A stretch of DNA of 64,000 bases from Sesamum alatum (taxonomy: Eukaryota > Streptophyta > Magnoliopsida > Lamiales > Pedaliaceae): assembly GCA_034509735.1 (NCBI GenBank), contig JACGWO010000003.1:6944001-7008000 (forward strand). The letters run 5' to 3'. This document shows, one piece after another, positions 46,676 to 58,333 of the stretch. Position 1 is the stretch's first letter, and every line of letters starts with the position of its first letter. The position numbers and the translations under genes were made by a program. The notes beneath the pieces are model-generated. The model searched no databases, was not told where the DNA came from, and saw nothing but the letters and a program-made list of their open reading frames with translations.

Positions 46676-46972
46676 CAATCCACACACATTAAGTATTTAA
46701 TTTATAATTAAATATTGGAGAAATGGAATGATTAAATTGGATTTAATCGGGTCCTTAATTTTCTTGGAGAGAATTAATTCCTTTTATTAGATTAAAGGGA
46801 TTAATCTAATAAATTAGATTTATTAGAAAATTAATTTAATGGGCCTGGAATAAATATTTATATTTATTATATTTATTTATTGCCCTTTGGAATATTTAAA
46901 TATGTTTTAAATATTCCATTAAATTAAATTAATGGTTGAGATTAAAAGGAGAGATGGATGGCTAGGATTAAA

Positions 46973-47085
46973 TTTGACTAGGTCAAATACTACTTTGACT
47001 AGGACTTTGACTAGATCAAAATCCTAGTCAAATTAGTCTTCTAGAGTTGGAGTTTGAAGAGGATTAAACTACTCCTCTATAAATA
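46973..47085 (+). promoter_or_regulatory. LTR-C W-box array and TATA box of element 2
   Basis: TTGACT and GGTCAA cores repeat five or more times in 60 bp, one site being degraded (CTAGATCAAA), before TATAAATA at 47078. Confidence 0.65.
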
Positions 47086-47527
47086 GTCCTAGCCCTTCAT
47101 CATTAGAGGGATGATGAAACTCCAACACACAAACACACACACACACACTCTCCCTCTCCTATCTCGTCCGCCCCTCTCTCTCACTCTCCAAGTTTTGTTT
47201 CTTGTTCTTTTGTTCTTGGAACAATTGAACATAGGAGGATTAATCCCGTTAACCTAATAACGTGTGATTGATCAATCCTCTCCAAAATACTTGTTTGTTC
47301 GCTAGCACGACGTGCAAGATACGTGTGTGGATTGCGTGTCACATTTTGGAAAGTCTCATATACGAGATTTAGTGCAAATCGGGGAACAACGCGAGTACCG
47401 GTTAGAAGACGAAAACGACAATTGGTAGGTTCCGACTTATTTTTTCGTCCCTCTTTTATTTTTGATCCTATGGCCTCCATGAATTTTGTATGCTTTTAAT
47501 TCATGAGATACACCAAACACTCGGGAA

Positions 47528-47550
47528 CTTCAAGGGAACACCCCTTGAAG
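47528..47550 (+). other. Near-terminal LTR hairpin (LTR-C version)
   Basis: A perfect 9-bp stem: arm CTTCAAGGG, loop AACAC, arm CCCTTGAAG. In the 3' LTR (57763-57783) the loop is TACAC. Confidence 0.6.
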
Positions 47551-47653
47551 GTGTTCTTTATTTTTCGTAAAAGCATGTTTAAATTTCGTTATTTAAATTT
47601 ATACCGCGCTTCCGCATTCGTGCTATTTTCCGGGACGATCCACAATCTTTCAG

Positions 47654-47665
47654 TGGTATCAGAGC
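47654..47665 (+). other. Element 2 primer-binding site (initiator tRNA-Met)
   Basis: TGGTATCAGAGC starts one base after the LTR-C end at 47652. Confidence 0.95.
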
Positions 47666-47860
47666 CCGGTTCGGTGTATAGGCCTAGGGTTTAACGTGTG
47701 TTTTAAGCATGAAACGTGTTCTTGGCATGTTTGAATTAATTCTTGATTATATTATTATTAAAGCATGTTGTTTTCTTGCTTTTAAATTCGTATGAATTTT
47801 GGTACTGTTGGATTTTCTGTTTTTTTGGGAAACGGGGCATGAAAATCGAGCAACAACAGA

Positions 47861-48288
47861 GAAACGCGGCAGCACGCCGGCCAGCCGGAGGCTGGCCGTG
47901 TGCAGCCGTGCGCACGGGCAGGGCAGACCGCGACCGCCTGCGCCAGGCGCGCATGGTTGCGTGCGCACGGGGCGGCGCCCCCAGGCGCGTGCGCACGCAG
48001 ACGGAGGAGTCTTCGCGCGCGCGCCCTATGTGCCAGGCGCGCGCACACGCAGACGATTGTGTCTGCGCGCGCGCGCCCGGCAGGCGCGCCTAGTGCCTAC
48101 CAGCGGCTAGCAGGCTAGCGCGCGGGCAAGGGAGCCTGTTGTTGACCAGGCGCGCGCGCACGCAGGTAGGGGCCTGGGTGCGCGCGCCCGGTCAGGCAGC
48201 GCCTGCGCGCGTGCAGAGACGCAGGCAGGGCCTGCTGCCCTGCGCGCGCCGGCTGGCTGCTGCCGGTGGCGGCGGCCGGGTGCCGGTC
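47861..48288 (+). repeat. GC-rich leader cassette, 430 bp
   Basis: Dense GCGCGC and CACGCAGAC words occur with repeated modules such as GGCGCGCGCACACGCAGAC near 48036. It is about three times longer than the cassette of element 1. Several overlapping open frames cross it by composition alone. Confidence 0.7.
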
Positions 48289-49327
48289 TATTAGGGTTTC
48301 TCCCCTTTTTATTTTCTTTTATTTTTCAGTTTTAATTTTAATTAGTTTAGAAAATTCATTTTTGTTCAATATTTGCCTAATTTTCTAAAACATTATTTTA
48401 GGAGGTAAAATTATATTTGATTTGGAATCCCGGGGATAATTTACCTAGAAATAATGAGGAAAGGTTTTTCTAAAATGAGAAAATACTATTACCAACAGTT
48501 GTACCATATTTTCACACTTTACACATTTTATTTTTACCTTGGATAATTATGATTGATAATCTTATGTTGTCAGCATGTATTTTATGTGATTGGATCATAT
48601 GATTATGTGTGTTAGATGAAAAAGGATGATCACGAGCCCTAGACCGAATGTATGGTTTAATTTTCTGTTGGGCCTGTGTACCTCTTTTACTGCATTCTCC
48701 TTCTCCCTTTCTAGTTGCCTTTGAATAATAAGGCATTCTATCTCCCTCTTTATGTACTCCCCCCGGGTGTTCGCTGGGGTTTCTATTTTTAATATGTAAT
48801 GAGAGTAGAATAGGAGTGAGGTTTTAATTTTATGTAATTGATGGAGAAGAAGGAAGGTCCACATGGAGAGCCCAGACTGGAGGTTCCAACGGCGTTTCCA
48901 TGAAGAGAAGAAAGAGAAAAGAGACCTAGGCCCATCAGAATGATGATTGGGTTACTATTAATGTAATAGTATAGGACCAACCCTAGATTGACCATAGATC
49001 CACTGCAGGCTCAGTGGATCGCATAGGATTCGGGCTCGTGATCATCCAACAGGGGCGCTTTAATTTATCATGTTGTTATTATGATGGATGAATGGCGTTT
49101 TATTTATCATATAACTGCTGTGGATGCAATTTATTTATTACGCATTGTGGATGAATGTGTAGATATATTTACTTTATGAGATCTCGGTCATTTACTACTC
49201 TCACATTGGTTGGACCAATGTCCAAATATTAGACTCTAGACAAAGTGGACATGGACTCTAGGAGTTCGTCCATGCCTTCCAATCCATGGCATACTGAGGA
49301 AGCTAATTTAGGTTGATAGCGTGGTCT

Positions 49328-49418
49328 CACGAGTCGTGGCACGTCTATCGTACTTAAAAGAAGCTACACTATGTCATGAACGAAAAGTAGACCGCTGTTA
49401 CTTGTCTCACGAGTCGTA
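49328..49418 (+). promoter_or_regulatory. Paired CACGAGTCGTG palindromes of element 2
   Basis: A perfect copy at 49328-49338 and a copy with the last base changed (CACGAGTCGTA) at 49408-49418, spaced 80 bp. Confidence 0.5.
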
Positions 49419-49795
49419 GAGGTAGCAGTGGGTCTGTGGCTCAGTTGATTGGGTGGGGTCTCACGCCTGATTAGCATGATTCACTTGGAGTCCTCAGGAT
49501 CATGTGAAAGGGTGAGGCAATAATCTTGGGAATCTCGTGGAATGAGAATGGTATGGCATACCTCCCACAGGATTCTTCCCATGCGAATCGTAAAAGCGGG
49601 GTATGGGGAAATTCGCTGTGGATCCCAAGCCCACTAGGAAAAGGTTTCCCGAAAACAACGTTTGAGAGTACCGTGTTTTCGTATAAATAGTGGGAGCATT
49701 AAATGACTAAAGACCAAGCATTTAATTATATATATCAAATCTCCGTCTTTTATATTCTGCTGATCGTGAACTCTGTTTTTAAATGTAGATTTAAA

Positions 49796-51070
49796 ATGTC
49801 TAAGAACCCACTTTCAACCATACTTGAGACAAAAAAATTCAATCGAACCAATTATAACGACTGGTTGCGCAATCTCATGGACGAGCCTCTCCCTAGGACC
49901 TTACCGGAAGGATCCACGCCAGAAGAACGTGAGACGTTCGAGACTTGGCATAAGGATAACCAGAAGGTCTGTAGCGTCATACTTGCTTCGATGACGAATG
50001 AGATTCAGAAGCAATATGAAAGGCTACACGATGTCCCTTCAATTATGGCTCGCCTTAAGGATTGCTATGCAGTCCCGGACCGGCATACTAGGTATGTCGC
50101 GACCAAGGCGTTCTTTGGAACCAAAATGATAGAAGGATCCTCTATACAAGAGCACGGAGTTAAAATGCTTACCCTGGTGGAAAAGCTAGAGGACCTAAAG
50201 GTAGGCCTCGATAATGAAACGTACATAGATCTGATCCTTCAGTCACTCCCACCCTCCTTCGACCAATTTATTGTCAAATACAACATGAACGCACTTGAGA
50301 AGGGCATTCATGAGTTGATGAATATGTTGATGCAATACGAGGCAACGACCAAAAAGTCCACGCCTTCGGTATTGTTTGGAGGTGCGTCAACTTCTAAAAT
50401 GAAAGGCAAGGGTGCCGGACTTTGGAAAAGGAAGAAAGGAAAGGGACAAGCCGTCAAAGCAGCTACGAACACTAAGAGTGTTCCCATTGCCAAAGAGGGG
50501 AAAGGCAAAGGCAAGGGAAAGGTTGTCACCAAGGAACAATCGAGGAGATATGACATATGTATCAATTGCCGTGCAAAAGGGCATTGGAAGAGGGAGTGCC
50601 CCAAACTCTTCTCGAACCAAGGTATATTTGTGATTGAGATCAATATGGTCACTAATTCTGCCTCTTGGGTATTAGATACCGGCTGTGGAGCTCACATTTG
50701 CAATGATTTGCAGGTGCTGAAAAGAAGCAGAAAACTGGGTAGCAGGGATATGATCCTGAAGCTTGGGAATGGCAAGGCCATCTCGGCAGAAGCAGTAGGA
50801 TCCGCCACTCTAGCTGTTAGTGATAGTATTAGCATAGAATTAGAGCAAGTTTATTATGTACCCAATATGATTAAAAACATCATTTCCATTCCAGTGTTAG
50901 ACAATAGTGGTTATGAGTTTATGATCAATAAAAATTGCTTTTATTTGATGAGGTGTGGAATTGCTCATCTACTTGGTACACTTAACAATGGGCTCTATAT
51001 CTTGCAACAAACGAACTTTATTCTTAACGCTCAACACAAACGTAAAATAGATAATAATGGGAACGCATGA
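49796..51070 (+). pseudogene. Element 2 gag and protease
   Basis: I chose the ATG at 49796 because it matches MSKNPL of element 1; the frame is open further upstream but without homology. About 13 codons after DWLRNL are missing compared with element 1. The zinc knuckle CINCRAKGHWKREC is complete (C-x2-C-x4-H-x4-C, near residue 255), as is the protease site LDTGCGAHICND (near residue 293). The frame ends at 51070 at GNA, just before the integrase zinc region, through a small indel. This is the best-preserved gag in the window. Confidence 0.9.
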
Positions 51071-51547
51071 CTGTGTCAAGCTAGGCTAGGTCACATATCC
51101 CAAGATAGAATGAAATGATTGGTAAACTCAAAGAACCTAGAGGTAGGGGACTTGAGTGAGCTACCAACCTGTGCATCCTGTCTAAGAGGAAAAATGACCA
51201 ATAAGCCCTTTGTAGGACAAAGCAGGCTTGCCACAGGTCTGTTGGACTTGGTCCATACAGACGTATGTAGACCACTAAGGACGCAGGCCCGAGGTGGGTT
51301 CTCCTACTTCATAACCTTTACCGATGATCATTCACGGTATGGTTATGTTTACCTGATGAGGTACAAGTCTGAAGCTCTTGAGAGGTTTAAAGAATTCAGA
51401 CTTGAAGTGGAGAACAAAACCAACTGCAAAATTAAAGTCCTACGGTCAGACCGAGATGGAGAATACCTTAGTACCGAGTTCCTTAATTATCTAAAAGACA
51501 ATGGTATAATATCTAAATGGACACCTCCCGGGACACCACAATTGAAT
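51071..51547 (+). pseudogene. Element 2 integrase, part before the solo LTR
   Basis: After the frameshift the integrase zinc region (PTCASCLRGK) and core (HTDVC, GGFSYFITFTDDHSRYGYVY, LRSDRDGEYLS) read in one open stretch to WTPPGTPQLN at 51547. The first two catalytic Asp residues are kept. The third acidic residue lies beyond the inserted LTR, in the NGVSERRNR block at 53780. Confidence 0.9.
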
Positions 51548-53776
51548 TGAAGGACAAGCGGATCCGCCCGGGAGCGCGAGCGGAAGCGAGAAAGCAAGAA
51601 ATCGTGCGTAAATTTAAATCAAATTCAAAATACGCGAATTCCAAGGGGTGTACCCTTGGGTGCTCAACCGGGCGTTCGATGTAGGATGTGTAAATATTAA
51701 AACATATATTTAAACACATAGCGCATAGATATATAAATGAAATCAATCAAAGCGTAATAAACTGTTACCTTTGATTGTTTAGCGTATGCTCCCAGCTACT
51801 AGCGTTGTTCCTTCTCCGGAATGCTCACAAAATCCAAACGTATGGATTCTCCAAAGGTGATCCACACCACACCGGAAGAAACACACGTTCTTCTTGCTAG
51901 AAAAAAGAACGGGTTTAGGAAGGAATCGGTTTAAGAGAAGAACACTAATGAATTAGTGTTCTCTTAAACATACTTTGTTCTTCTTCTTGATTCAAAATCA
52001 AGTGAAGAACACAAGTGTAAGAGAGGGAGAGAGCACGAAAATTGAGAGAGAGGAGAGGATTTTTGTCTTCTCTTTTTCCTAGAAAAAGATGAATAATGAA
52101 TCACTTATGCTTGGTGTTGTATATTCTAATATATATACATAATTAATGTGATTATTGGAATGTGTCTAGGTTCATCCAATGATGTCTAGATTCATTCCAA
52201 TCAATCACCATTAATTCTTCAATCAAGCGTACCAAAATTTATGGTATGATCAAATCATACCAAAAGGGAAGAGCTTGATTGGAATTGATTTGTCTCTTTC
52301 CAAAAGAGATAAGTCAACATACCACCTAGCATGAAACATGGCTGATTTTGCTTCCTCCAAGGGAGCATGTCGGCCATGTTTAATTAAGGGAAGAAGTCCA
52401 ACTTCTTCCTATTCCAAATTAGGAATTATTCTCCTCTCGGGTATAATTTAACGGACCGGGTTTTATCGTAATCCAATTACGACGAACCCAATATGAAATC
52501 CAATTTAATGTCCACTTAAATTATTCCCGTTGATCTTTTAATCCAATTAAAATATCCAACGTCTCAACATCTCAACTTTCCATATTTAATCGAAAATCCA
52601 ATTTACCGATTAAATGAAAGCCCGATACAATATCGGCCCCTCCATCCAATGGACTTTCCCTTAAGTAATCCAATTACTTATTTTATCCTTCAAGATTGAC
52701 TCCAAGTTGATCTCTCAACCTCCTCGGTGATTTGTTTGTGACCCTTTAGGTTCACCCTCAGCTAGACTTGGGCCCGTGTCCCACAAGGGCCTGTTACCAT
52801 GGGTGGCCGTCTAGCAAAGGTCCATGGCACTAGAGACTAGGTGAATTGGCGTGAGCATTTAGTCGCCGATTCTGCACGGGTACGATCCTTCCGTCTACCG
52901 TCTCCCGGCCTTAGTCTAGGGTATGGAATTGGGCGTCGGTTCCCATCCTTGACTAGGCATCTATGCTTAATACTCGAGACCACGTATGCTTCATTGCGTC
53001 GACACAGGGAACCATTCCCTATTCGACCAACCACTGTGGCCACAGCTTTAAACAGCATGAACGTGTCTCCGAGTGCATAGGAGATACCTCTGTCACATAC
53101 TGACAGGGGACGGATCCTCTTCTTGGAATCCATCGTCCTCGCTACACATTCCGACTGCACTGGACAAGGCTTATGATAATCATCTTACAGAATGATTACC
53201 TCTCGCCAGATCCAAGATACAGCCGTCCTGTGCACGCGACTGCCATGATTCCTCAAGTCTGAGGATTACTCCCGTACTATCGGAACCGGGGAAATTTAAT
53301 CATACCAACCAAGCCTCCAAGGCTTCCATATGATGATCCCCGTGAGTCAGTCCAGTCGGCTCGACCCCAGTCGACCAACCCATCAAGATCGTGTAGGCGT
53401 CCCACACCTGTCACCGATGAAACAGGGCACTCATCCAATGAACACGACTCTTGACGCAAGTCTCAATAGGACTCTCGATGTCCTATCTCGAGGTCCTCGA
53501 CTTGGAACGTTTCAGACCCAATTCTTAATCAGTTGGTTTCATGACCACCATCCAATGCGTGGCCCAACTGCACGAGTTGTTATCCATGGTCTGTGGGCTT
53601 TGTTGCGATATAAGTTAAACACCGTTTTAACAAATGTAAGATGAGCGCAAAAAGAAGGTACCATTGGTGACGAACACTCATCTTATTCATCACATAATAA
53701 TATTACATTTACATCAAGTTGTCGGATAGGTTACAAATTGCCAAACCTATTGGCTTTCTGGTCACCTATTCCAACA
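51548..53776 (-). mobile_element. Solo LTR-A (minus strand) with perfect target duplication TGAAT
   Basis: A complete 2229-bp LTR. TGAAT flanks it at 51543-51547 and 53777-53781, and the integrase codons QLN and NGVSERRN join across it. Its TSD and intact ends make it a late event after element 2 inserted. Confidence 0.95.
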
Positions 53777-56026
53777 TGAATGGTGTCTCTGAAAGGAGGA
53801 ATCGAACCCTGTTGGACATGGTTCGATCCATGATGAGTTTTACCAAATTGCCCTTGTCCTTTTGGGCTATGCATTGGAAACGGCGGCCAAGTTGCTAAAT
53901 TTGGCGCCAACTAGTGTATTGACCCAAACACCATATGAAATATGGCAAGGCAAGCCTGCATCCTACAACTACTTGAAAGTGTGGGGTAGCCCCGCATACG
54001 TCAAGAGGTTAGTCAGAGATAAGCTAGAATCCAGGTCTAGCTTATGCAGGTTCGTTGGATACCCTAAGGAAACTGCGGGTTTTTACTTCTATGACCCCTT
54101 GGAACAAAAGATGTTTGTTTCAAGGAATGCAGTGTTCTTGGAGTAAGGCTTTCCAGAGGATATCCAACCTGATAAACTGATCCTTGAGGACTCAAGTGAT
54201 GGAAACTAGTCATCAGAGGAAGCCGCGGATTCCTCGCTTAGAGGGTTCAGGATAGATGCCCGAAGGGCTGACCGACCTCGAGAAGTCCAACATGCTAGGC
54301 ATGAAGGACAGCCTCAGGAATAGCCGTCCCCGGTACCTGAACCGCCAGCTCCTATACAGTCAATGTCCACAGTCACCACTGACGTTCCCATTCTCCATAG
54401 GTCTACTAGAGAGTCCAGACCTCCAGTGAGATATGGCTTTCTACACACGACCGGTCTTTTGGATAACGATCCTAAGACATACGGAGAAGCGATGTCTGAC
54501 ATCGACTCCAGGAAATGGCTTGCGGCCATGAAAATCGAAATGGACTCCATGAGCGAGAACCAAGTCTGGAGACTTGTAGATCCACCGAAAAGTGTTAAGC
54601 CAGTTGGCTGTAAGTGGGTCTACAAGCGCAAACTTGGCGTTGATGGAGAAGTAACAACTTTTAAGGCTAGGCTTGTAGCTAAAGGGTACACTCAACGACC
54701 CGGGGTCAATTTTGAGGACACCTACTCGCCGATAGCCATGGCTAAATCCATTCGGGTCCTGCTCGCCATAGCAGCATGGTATGACTATGAGATATGGCAG
54801 ATGGACGTGAAAACGGCCTTCCTCAATGGTTTCGTTGAGGAAGAGATCTATATGGATCAGCCGGAAGGTTTCACGGTCACTGGAGAAGAATAGAAGATCT
54901 GTCGTCTCCAGAAGTCCATCTATGGCCTCAAACAAGCATCCCGAAGTTTGGAACATTCACTTTAATGAAGTGATACGGGGCTATGACTTCATAAAAAACG
55001 AATCCGACCCTTGTGTATACAAAAAGGTCAGTAGGAGCTCTATAGTGTTCCTAGTGCTTTATGTGGATGACATTCTACTCATAGGTAATGATGTTAGAAT
55101 GTTGGGTGACACAAAAGCATGGTTGTCAACCCAGTTTTCCATGAAGGACTTGGTTGAAGCCTCCTAGATCCTAGGTATCCAGATAGTCAGGGACAGATCT
55201 AAAAGGATGTTAGGGCTCACCCAAAACTCGTATATGGAGAGAGTCCTAAAGAAATATCGAATGGACAACTCCAAACGAGGATTCCTTCCCATGAGGCATG
55301 GGATCAAGTTATCCAAGAAACAGTCCCCGCAGACTGATGAGGAACTTGAAAGGATGAAAGTCATCTCCTATGCTTCTGCCGTAGGTAGCATCTAACATGC
55401 GGTCCACTGCACCAGGCTTGACATTGCTTACGCTTTGAGCATGACAAGTAGATATCAGTCTTCTGCAGGAGAGGCACATTGGAATGCTGTTAAGGGCATC
55501 ATTAAGTACCTAAGGAGGACTAAAGAAATGTTCTTAGTCTGTGGCAATGGAGAACTGATCCTGGAAGGCATTAGCGACGCTAGCTTCCAGTCTGAGGATG
55601 ATGATGCCATGTCTCAATCGGGTTATGTATTCAGGCTCAATGGAGGAGCAGTGGCTTGGAAAAGTTCCAAGGAAGCAACCACTACTGACTCCACCACTGA
55701 GGCCGAATACATAGCAGCTTCAGAAGCTGCCAAGGAAGCGGTTTGGATGAGAAACAACATCCAAGAGTTGGGCGTGGTGCCTAGAATCGCCGAGCCCGTT
55801 GTCATCTTTTGTGATAACAACAGTACAATAGCGCAAGCAAAGGAACTGAGATCTCATCAGCGTTCCAAACACATTCTTAGACGCTACCATCTTCTAAGAG
55901 AAATGGTAGGAAGAGGTGACGTTCGGATGGGCCGAGTCAACTCAGCAGACAACACAGCAGATCCGCTGACAAAGCCTATGTCGCAGAGCACTCATACGCA
56001 ACATCTTAGGGGTTAGACATATGGGT
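53777..56026 (+). pseudogene. Element 2 integrase end, RT and RNase H
   Basis: Continues with NGVSERRNRTLLDM, a frameshift at LSFWG/YALE, WQGKPASYNYLKVW, the linker with stops, then RT from GCKWVYKRKLGVDGE through WQMDVKTAFLNGF to a stop after VTGEE, a one-base insertion after QASRS, and the catalytic YVDD in LYVDDILLIGND near 55066. Further stops occur at EAS and GSI. RNase H from 55435 is open to 56016 and keeps SDASFQS, EAEYIAAS and FCDNN. At about 56026 the end of RNase H, the polypurine tract and the first ~115 bp of the 3' LTR are deleted. Confidence 0.9.
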
Positions 56027-57886
56027 GTTACTTTGTTTATGTTCACTTTATCTGCTTTATACATATCTGTTTACTACGCAAACAAAGCCCACGGACTAAA
56101 AACGTATTTCGGGGACTGGGACTACGCTTGGAGGTAGGTCCATGAAATCAGTCCCTCCGAATCAGTCCGGAAATCTCCAAGTCAAGGAATCTCAAAAATG
56201 GGTACCGAGATTCCCTTGAGACTTGCACTAAGCATCTGCTGTCGTGTTTCATCGACGGGTGACGAAGGTTGTCTAAGCAGTGTTAGTGGGTTAGCCTGCT
56301 AGGGAGCAGCTGACTGAGGTGACTTGCGGGAACCGTCTTACGGAGGACCTTGAGTAGGGTCGGCTAGGTATGACGTGTGCTCCCGGTTCCAACAGTACAG
56401 GTCAAGTCCTTTGACTTGAGGAACTGCTGAGTTTACCTGTATATCGGGGCTGTATCTTAGATATTGTGAGAGATTGCCAAGATGCACTATAATAGTCATA
56501 AGCCATGTCTAGTACACCTCCGGTGTACAGAGTGACAGTAGTTTCCAAGAAAGGATCTATCTCCTGTCAAAAGGCATTGACAGTTGAGTCTCACATATGC
56601 TCTATGTCTTGTCCCTAAAATCTGTGACCACAGTAACTGAAATAGAAGGGAAGGTTTCCCTTGCGGCGTTTGATAAGGACAAACCGACACTTAGGTCCAA
56701 AATGGGTACCTGCATTTTCCGTGCCCCAGACCATAAGTGGTGAGACCGAGGACAGAAGGACGAGTGTACTGTTAGAGCCTAAATGTTCATCCCCGAATTT
56801 TCACCTAGTCTCTAGTGCCATGGACCGTTGCTAGATGGCCACCCATGGTAACGGGCGGATTCTGGGAATCCGACCGAGTCTTGCTAAAAGGTGAACCTAA
56901 AGAGTCACACACAATCCACACACATTAAGTATTTAATTTAGAATTAAATATTGGAGAAATGGAATGATTAAATTGGATTTAATCGGGTCCTTCATTTTCT
57001 TTGAGAGAATTAATTCCTTTTATTAGATAAAAGGGATTAATCTAATAAATTAGATTTATTAGAAAATTAATTTAATGAGCCTAGAATAAATATTTATATT
57101 TATTATATTTATTTATTGCCCTTTGGAATATTTAAATAGGTTTTAAATATTCCATTAAATTAAATTAATGGTTGAGATTAAAAGGAGAGATGGATGGCTA
57201 GGATTAAATTTGACTAGGTCAAATACTACTTTGACTAGGACTTTGACTAGGTCAAAATCCTAGTGAAATTAGTCTTCTAAAGTTGGAGTTTCAAGAGGAT
57301 TAAACTTCTCCTCTATAAATAGTCCTAGCCCTTCATCATTAGAGAGATGATGAAACTCCAACACACACACACACACACACTCTCCCTCTCCTATCTCGTC
57401 TGCCCCTCTCTCTCCCTCTCCAAGTTTTGTTTCTTGTTCTTTTGTTCTTGGAACAATTGAACATAGGAGGATTAATCCCGTCAACCTAATAACGTGTGAT
57501 TGATCCATCCTCTCCAAAATACTTGTTCGTTCGCTAGCACGACGTGCAAGATACGTGGGTGGATTCTGTGTCACAATTTGGAGAATCTCACATACGGGAT
57601 TTGGAGCAAATCGGGGAACAACGCGAGTACCGGTTAGAAGATGAAAACGACAATCGGTAGGTTCCGATTTATTTTTCGTCCCTCTGTTTAATTTTTAATC
57701 CTATGGCCTCCATGACTATTTCTATGCTTTTAATTCATGAGATACACCGAACACCCGGGAACTTCAAGGGTACACCCCTTGAACGTGTTCTTTAATTTAT
57801 GTAAAGCATGTTTAAATTTTTGTTATTTAATTTTATACCGCGCTTCCGCATTCGCGCTATTTTCCGGGACGATCCACAATCTTTCA
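56027..57886 (+). mobile_element. Element 2 3' LTR-C, 5'-truncated
   Basis: Starts at TTACTTTGTTTATGTTC (LTR position about 118) and runs to a normal TTTCA end. W-box array about 57210-57265, TATAAATA at 57314-57321, CA repeat at 57361-57380, R hairpin at 57466-57512. A second copy of the tail follows. Confidence 0.9.
57466..57512 (+). other. R-region hairpin of LTR-C
   Basis: The arms GGAGGAT and ATCCTCTCC pair, with AATC/GATT pairing and a further inner CGTTA/TAACG stem in better-preserved copies, around a loop like AACCTAA. It is the counterpart of the LTR-A and LTR-B hairpins. Confidence 0.4.
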
Positions 57887-58151
57887 AACGCGAGTACCGG
57901 TTAGAAGATGAAAACGACAATTGGTAGGTTCCGATTTATTTTTTCGTCCATCTTTTATTTTTAATCCTGTGGCCTCCATGATTCTTGTATACTTTTAATT
58001 CATGAGATACACCGAACACCCGGGAACTTCAAGGGAACACCCCTTGAATGTGTTCTTTATTTTTCGTAAAAGCATGTTTAGATTTTGTTATTTAAATTTA
58101 TACCTCGCTTCCGCATTCGCGCTATTTCCCAGGACGATCCACAATCTTTCA
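57887..58151 (+). repeat. Duplicate LTR-C tail (265 bp)
   Basis: From AACGCGAGTACCGG to TTTCA this repeats 57620-57886 with scattered differences. The flanking target duplicate ACAAC follows this second copy, so the outer tail is the original LTR end or the duplication was made within the LTR. Confidence 0.9.
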
Positions 58152-58333
58152 ACAACATACTGAATGCTGCCTACGGTTGAAGCATAGGGAATGTCCTTCA
58201 TCTGTTTAAACTCCTCATCAGTCTTAGGAGACTGCTTCTTGGATAACTTAATTCCATGCCTCATAGCAAGGAATCCTCGTTTTCAGTTCTCCATCTTGAA
58301 TCTCTTCAAGACTTTCTCAATATACGAGGATTG
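58152..58333 (-). pseudogene. Copia RT, right half of the split minus-strand pol
   Basis: Minus-strand translation gives a degraded SSYIEKVLKRFKMEN, a stop, KRGF, MRHGIKLSKKQSPKTDEE and VGSIQYVV, running into the RNase H piece at 40763-41213. It breaks at about 58333 against a plus-strand leader. Confidence 0.9.

Larger units (their letters stand above)
46676..47652 (+). mobile_element. Element 2 5' LTR-C, 3' piece with promoter
   Basis: It holds the W-box array (46973-47033), TATAAATA (47078-47085), a CA tract (about 47124-47149), the R hairpin (about 47236-47282) and the near-terminal hairpin (47528-47550), and ends in TTTCA next to the PBS. Confidence 0.9.
47653..49795 (+). other. Element 2 leader (2.1 kb)
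   Basis: This runs between the PBS and the gag ATG. It contains the largest GC-rich cassette (47861-48288), a CT-rich middle (TCTAGTTGCC...), two palindromes at 49328 and 49408, and the conserved CGTAAAAGCGGGG block near 49590. No recognisable coding. Confidence 0.8.
41214..58151 (+). mobile_element. Element 2: 16.9-kb nested LTR-C copia element, target duplication ACAAC
   Basis: ACAAC occurs at 41209-41213 and 58152-58156. The two flanks are adjoining parts of the same minus-strand pol gene, which confirms the insertion. The element has a 5' LTR-C in three pieces (41214-41319, 43889-44478, 46676-47652), PBS, leader, gag-pol and a 3' LTR-C with a doubled tail. It hosts a minus-strand LTR-C element remnant (41320-43889), a solo LTR-A (44479-46675) and another solo LTR-A on the minus strand (51548-53776). 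Without these it would be about 9.9 kb. Confidence 0.9.

Noticed and set aside
47743..48118. Several 70-116-codon frames rich in Arg, Ala and Pro across the GC-rich cassette.
   Set aside because: All frames are open because stop codons are rare in GC-rich sequence; the cassette is not conserved between copies.
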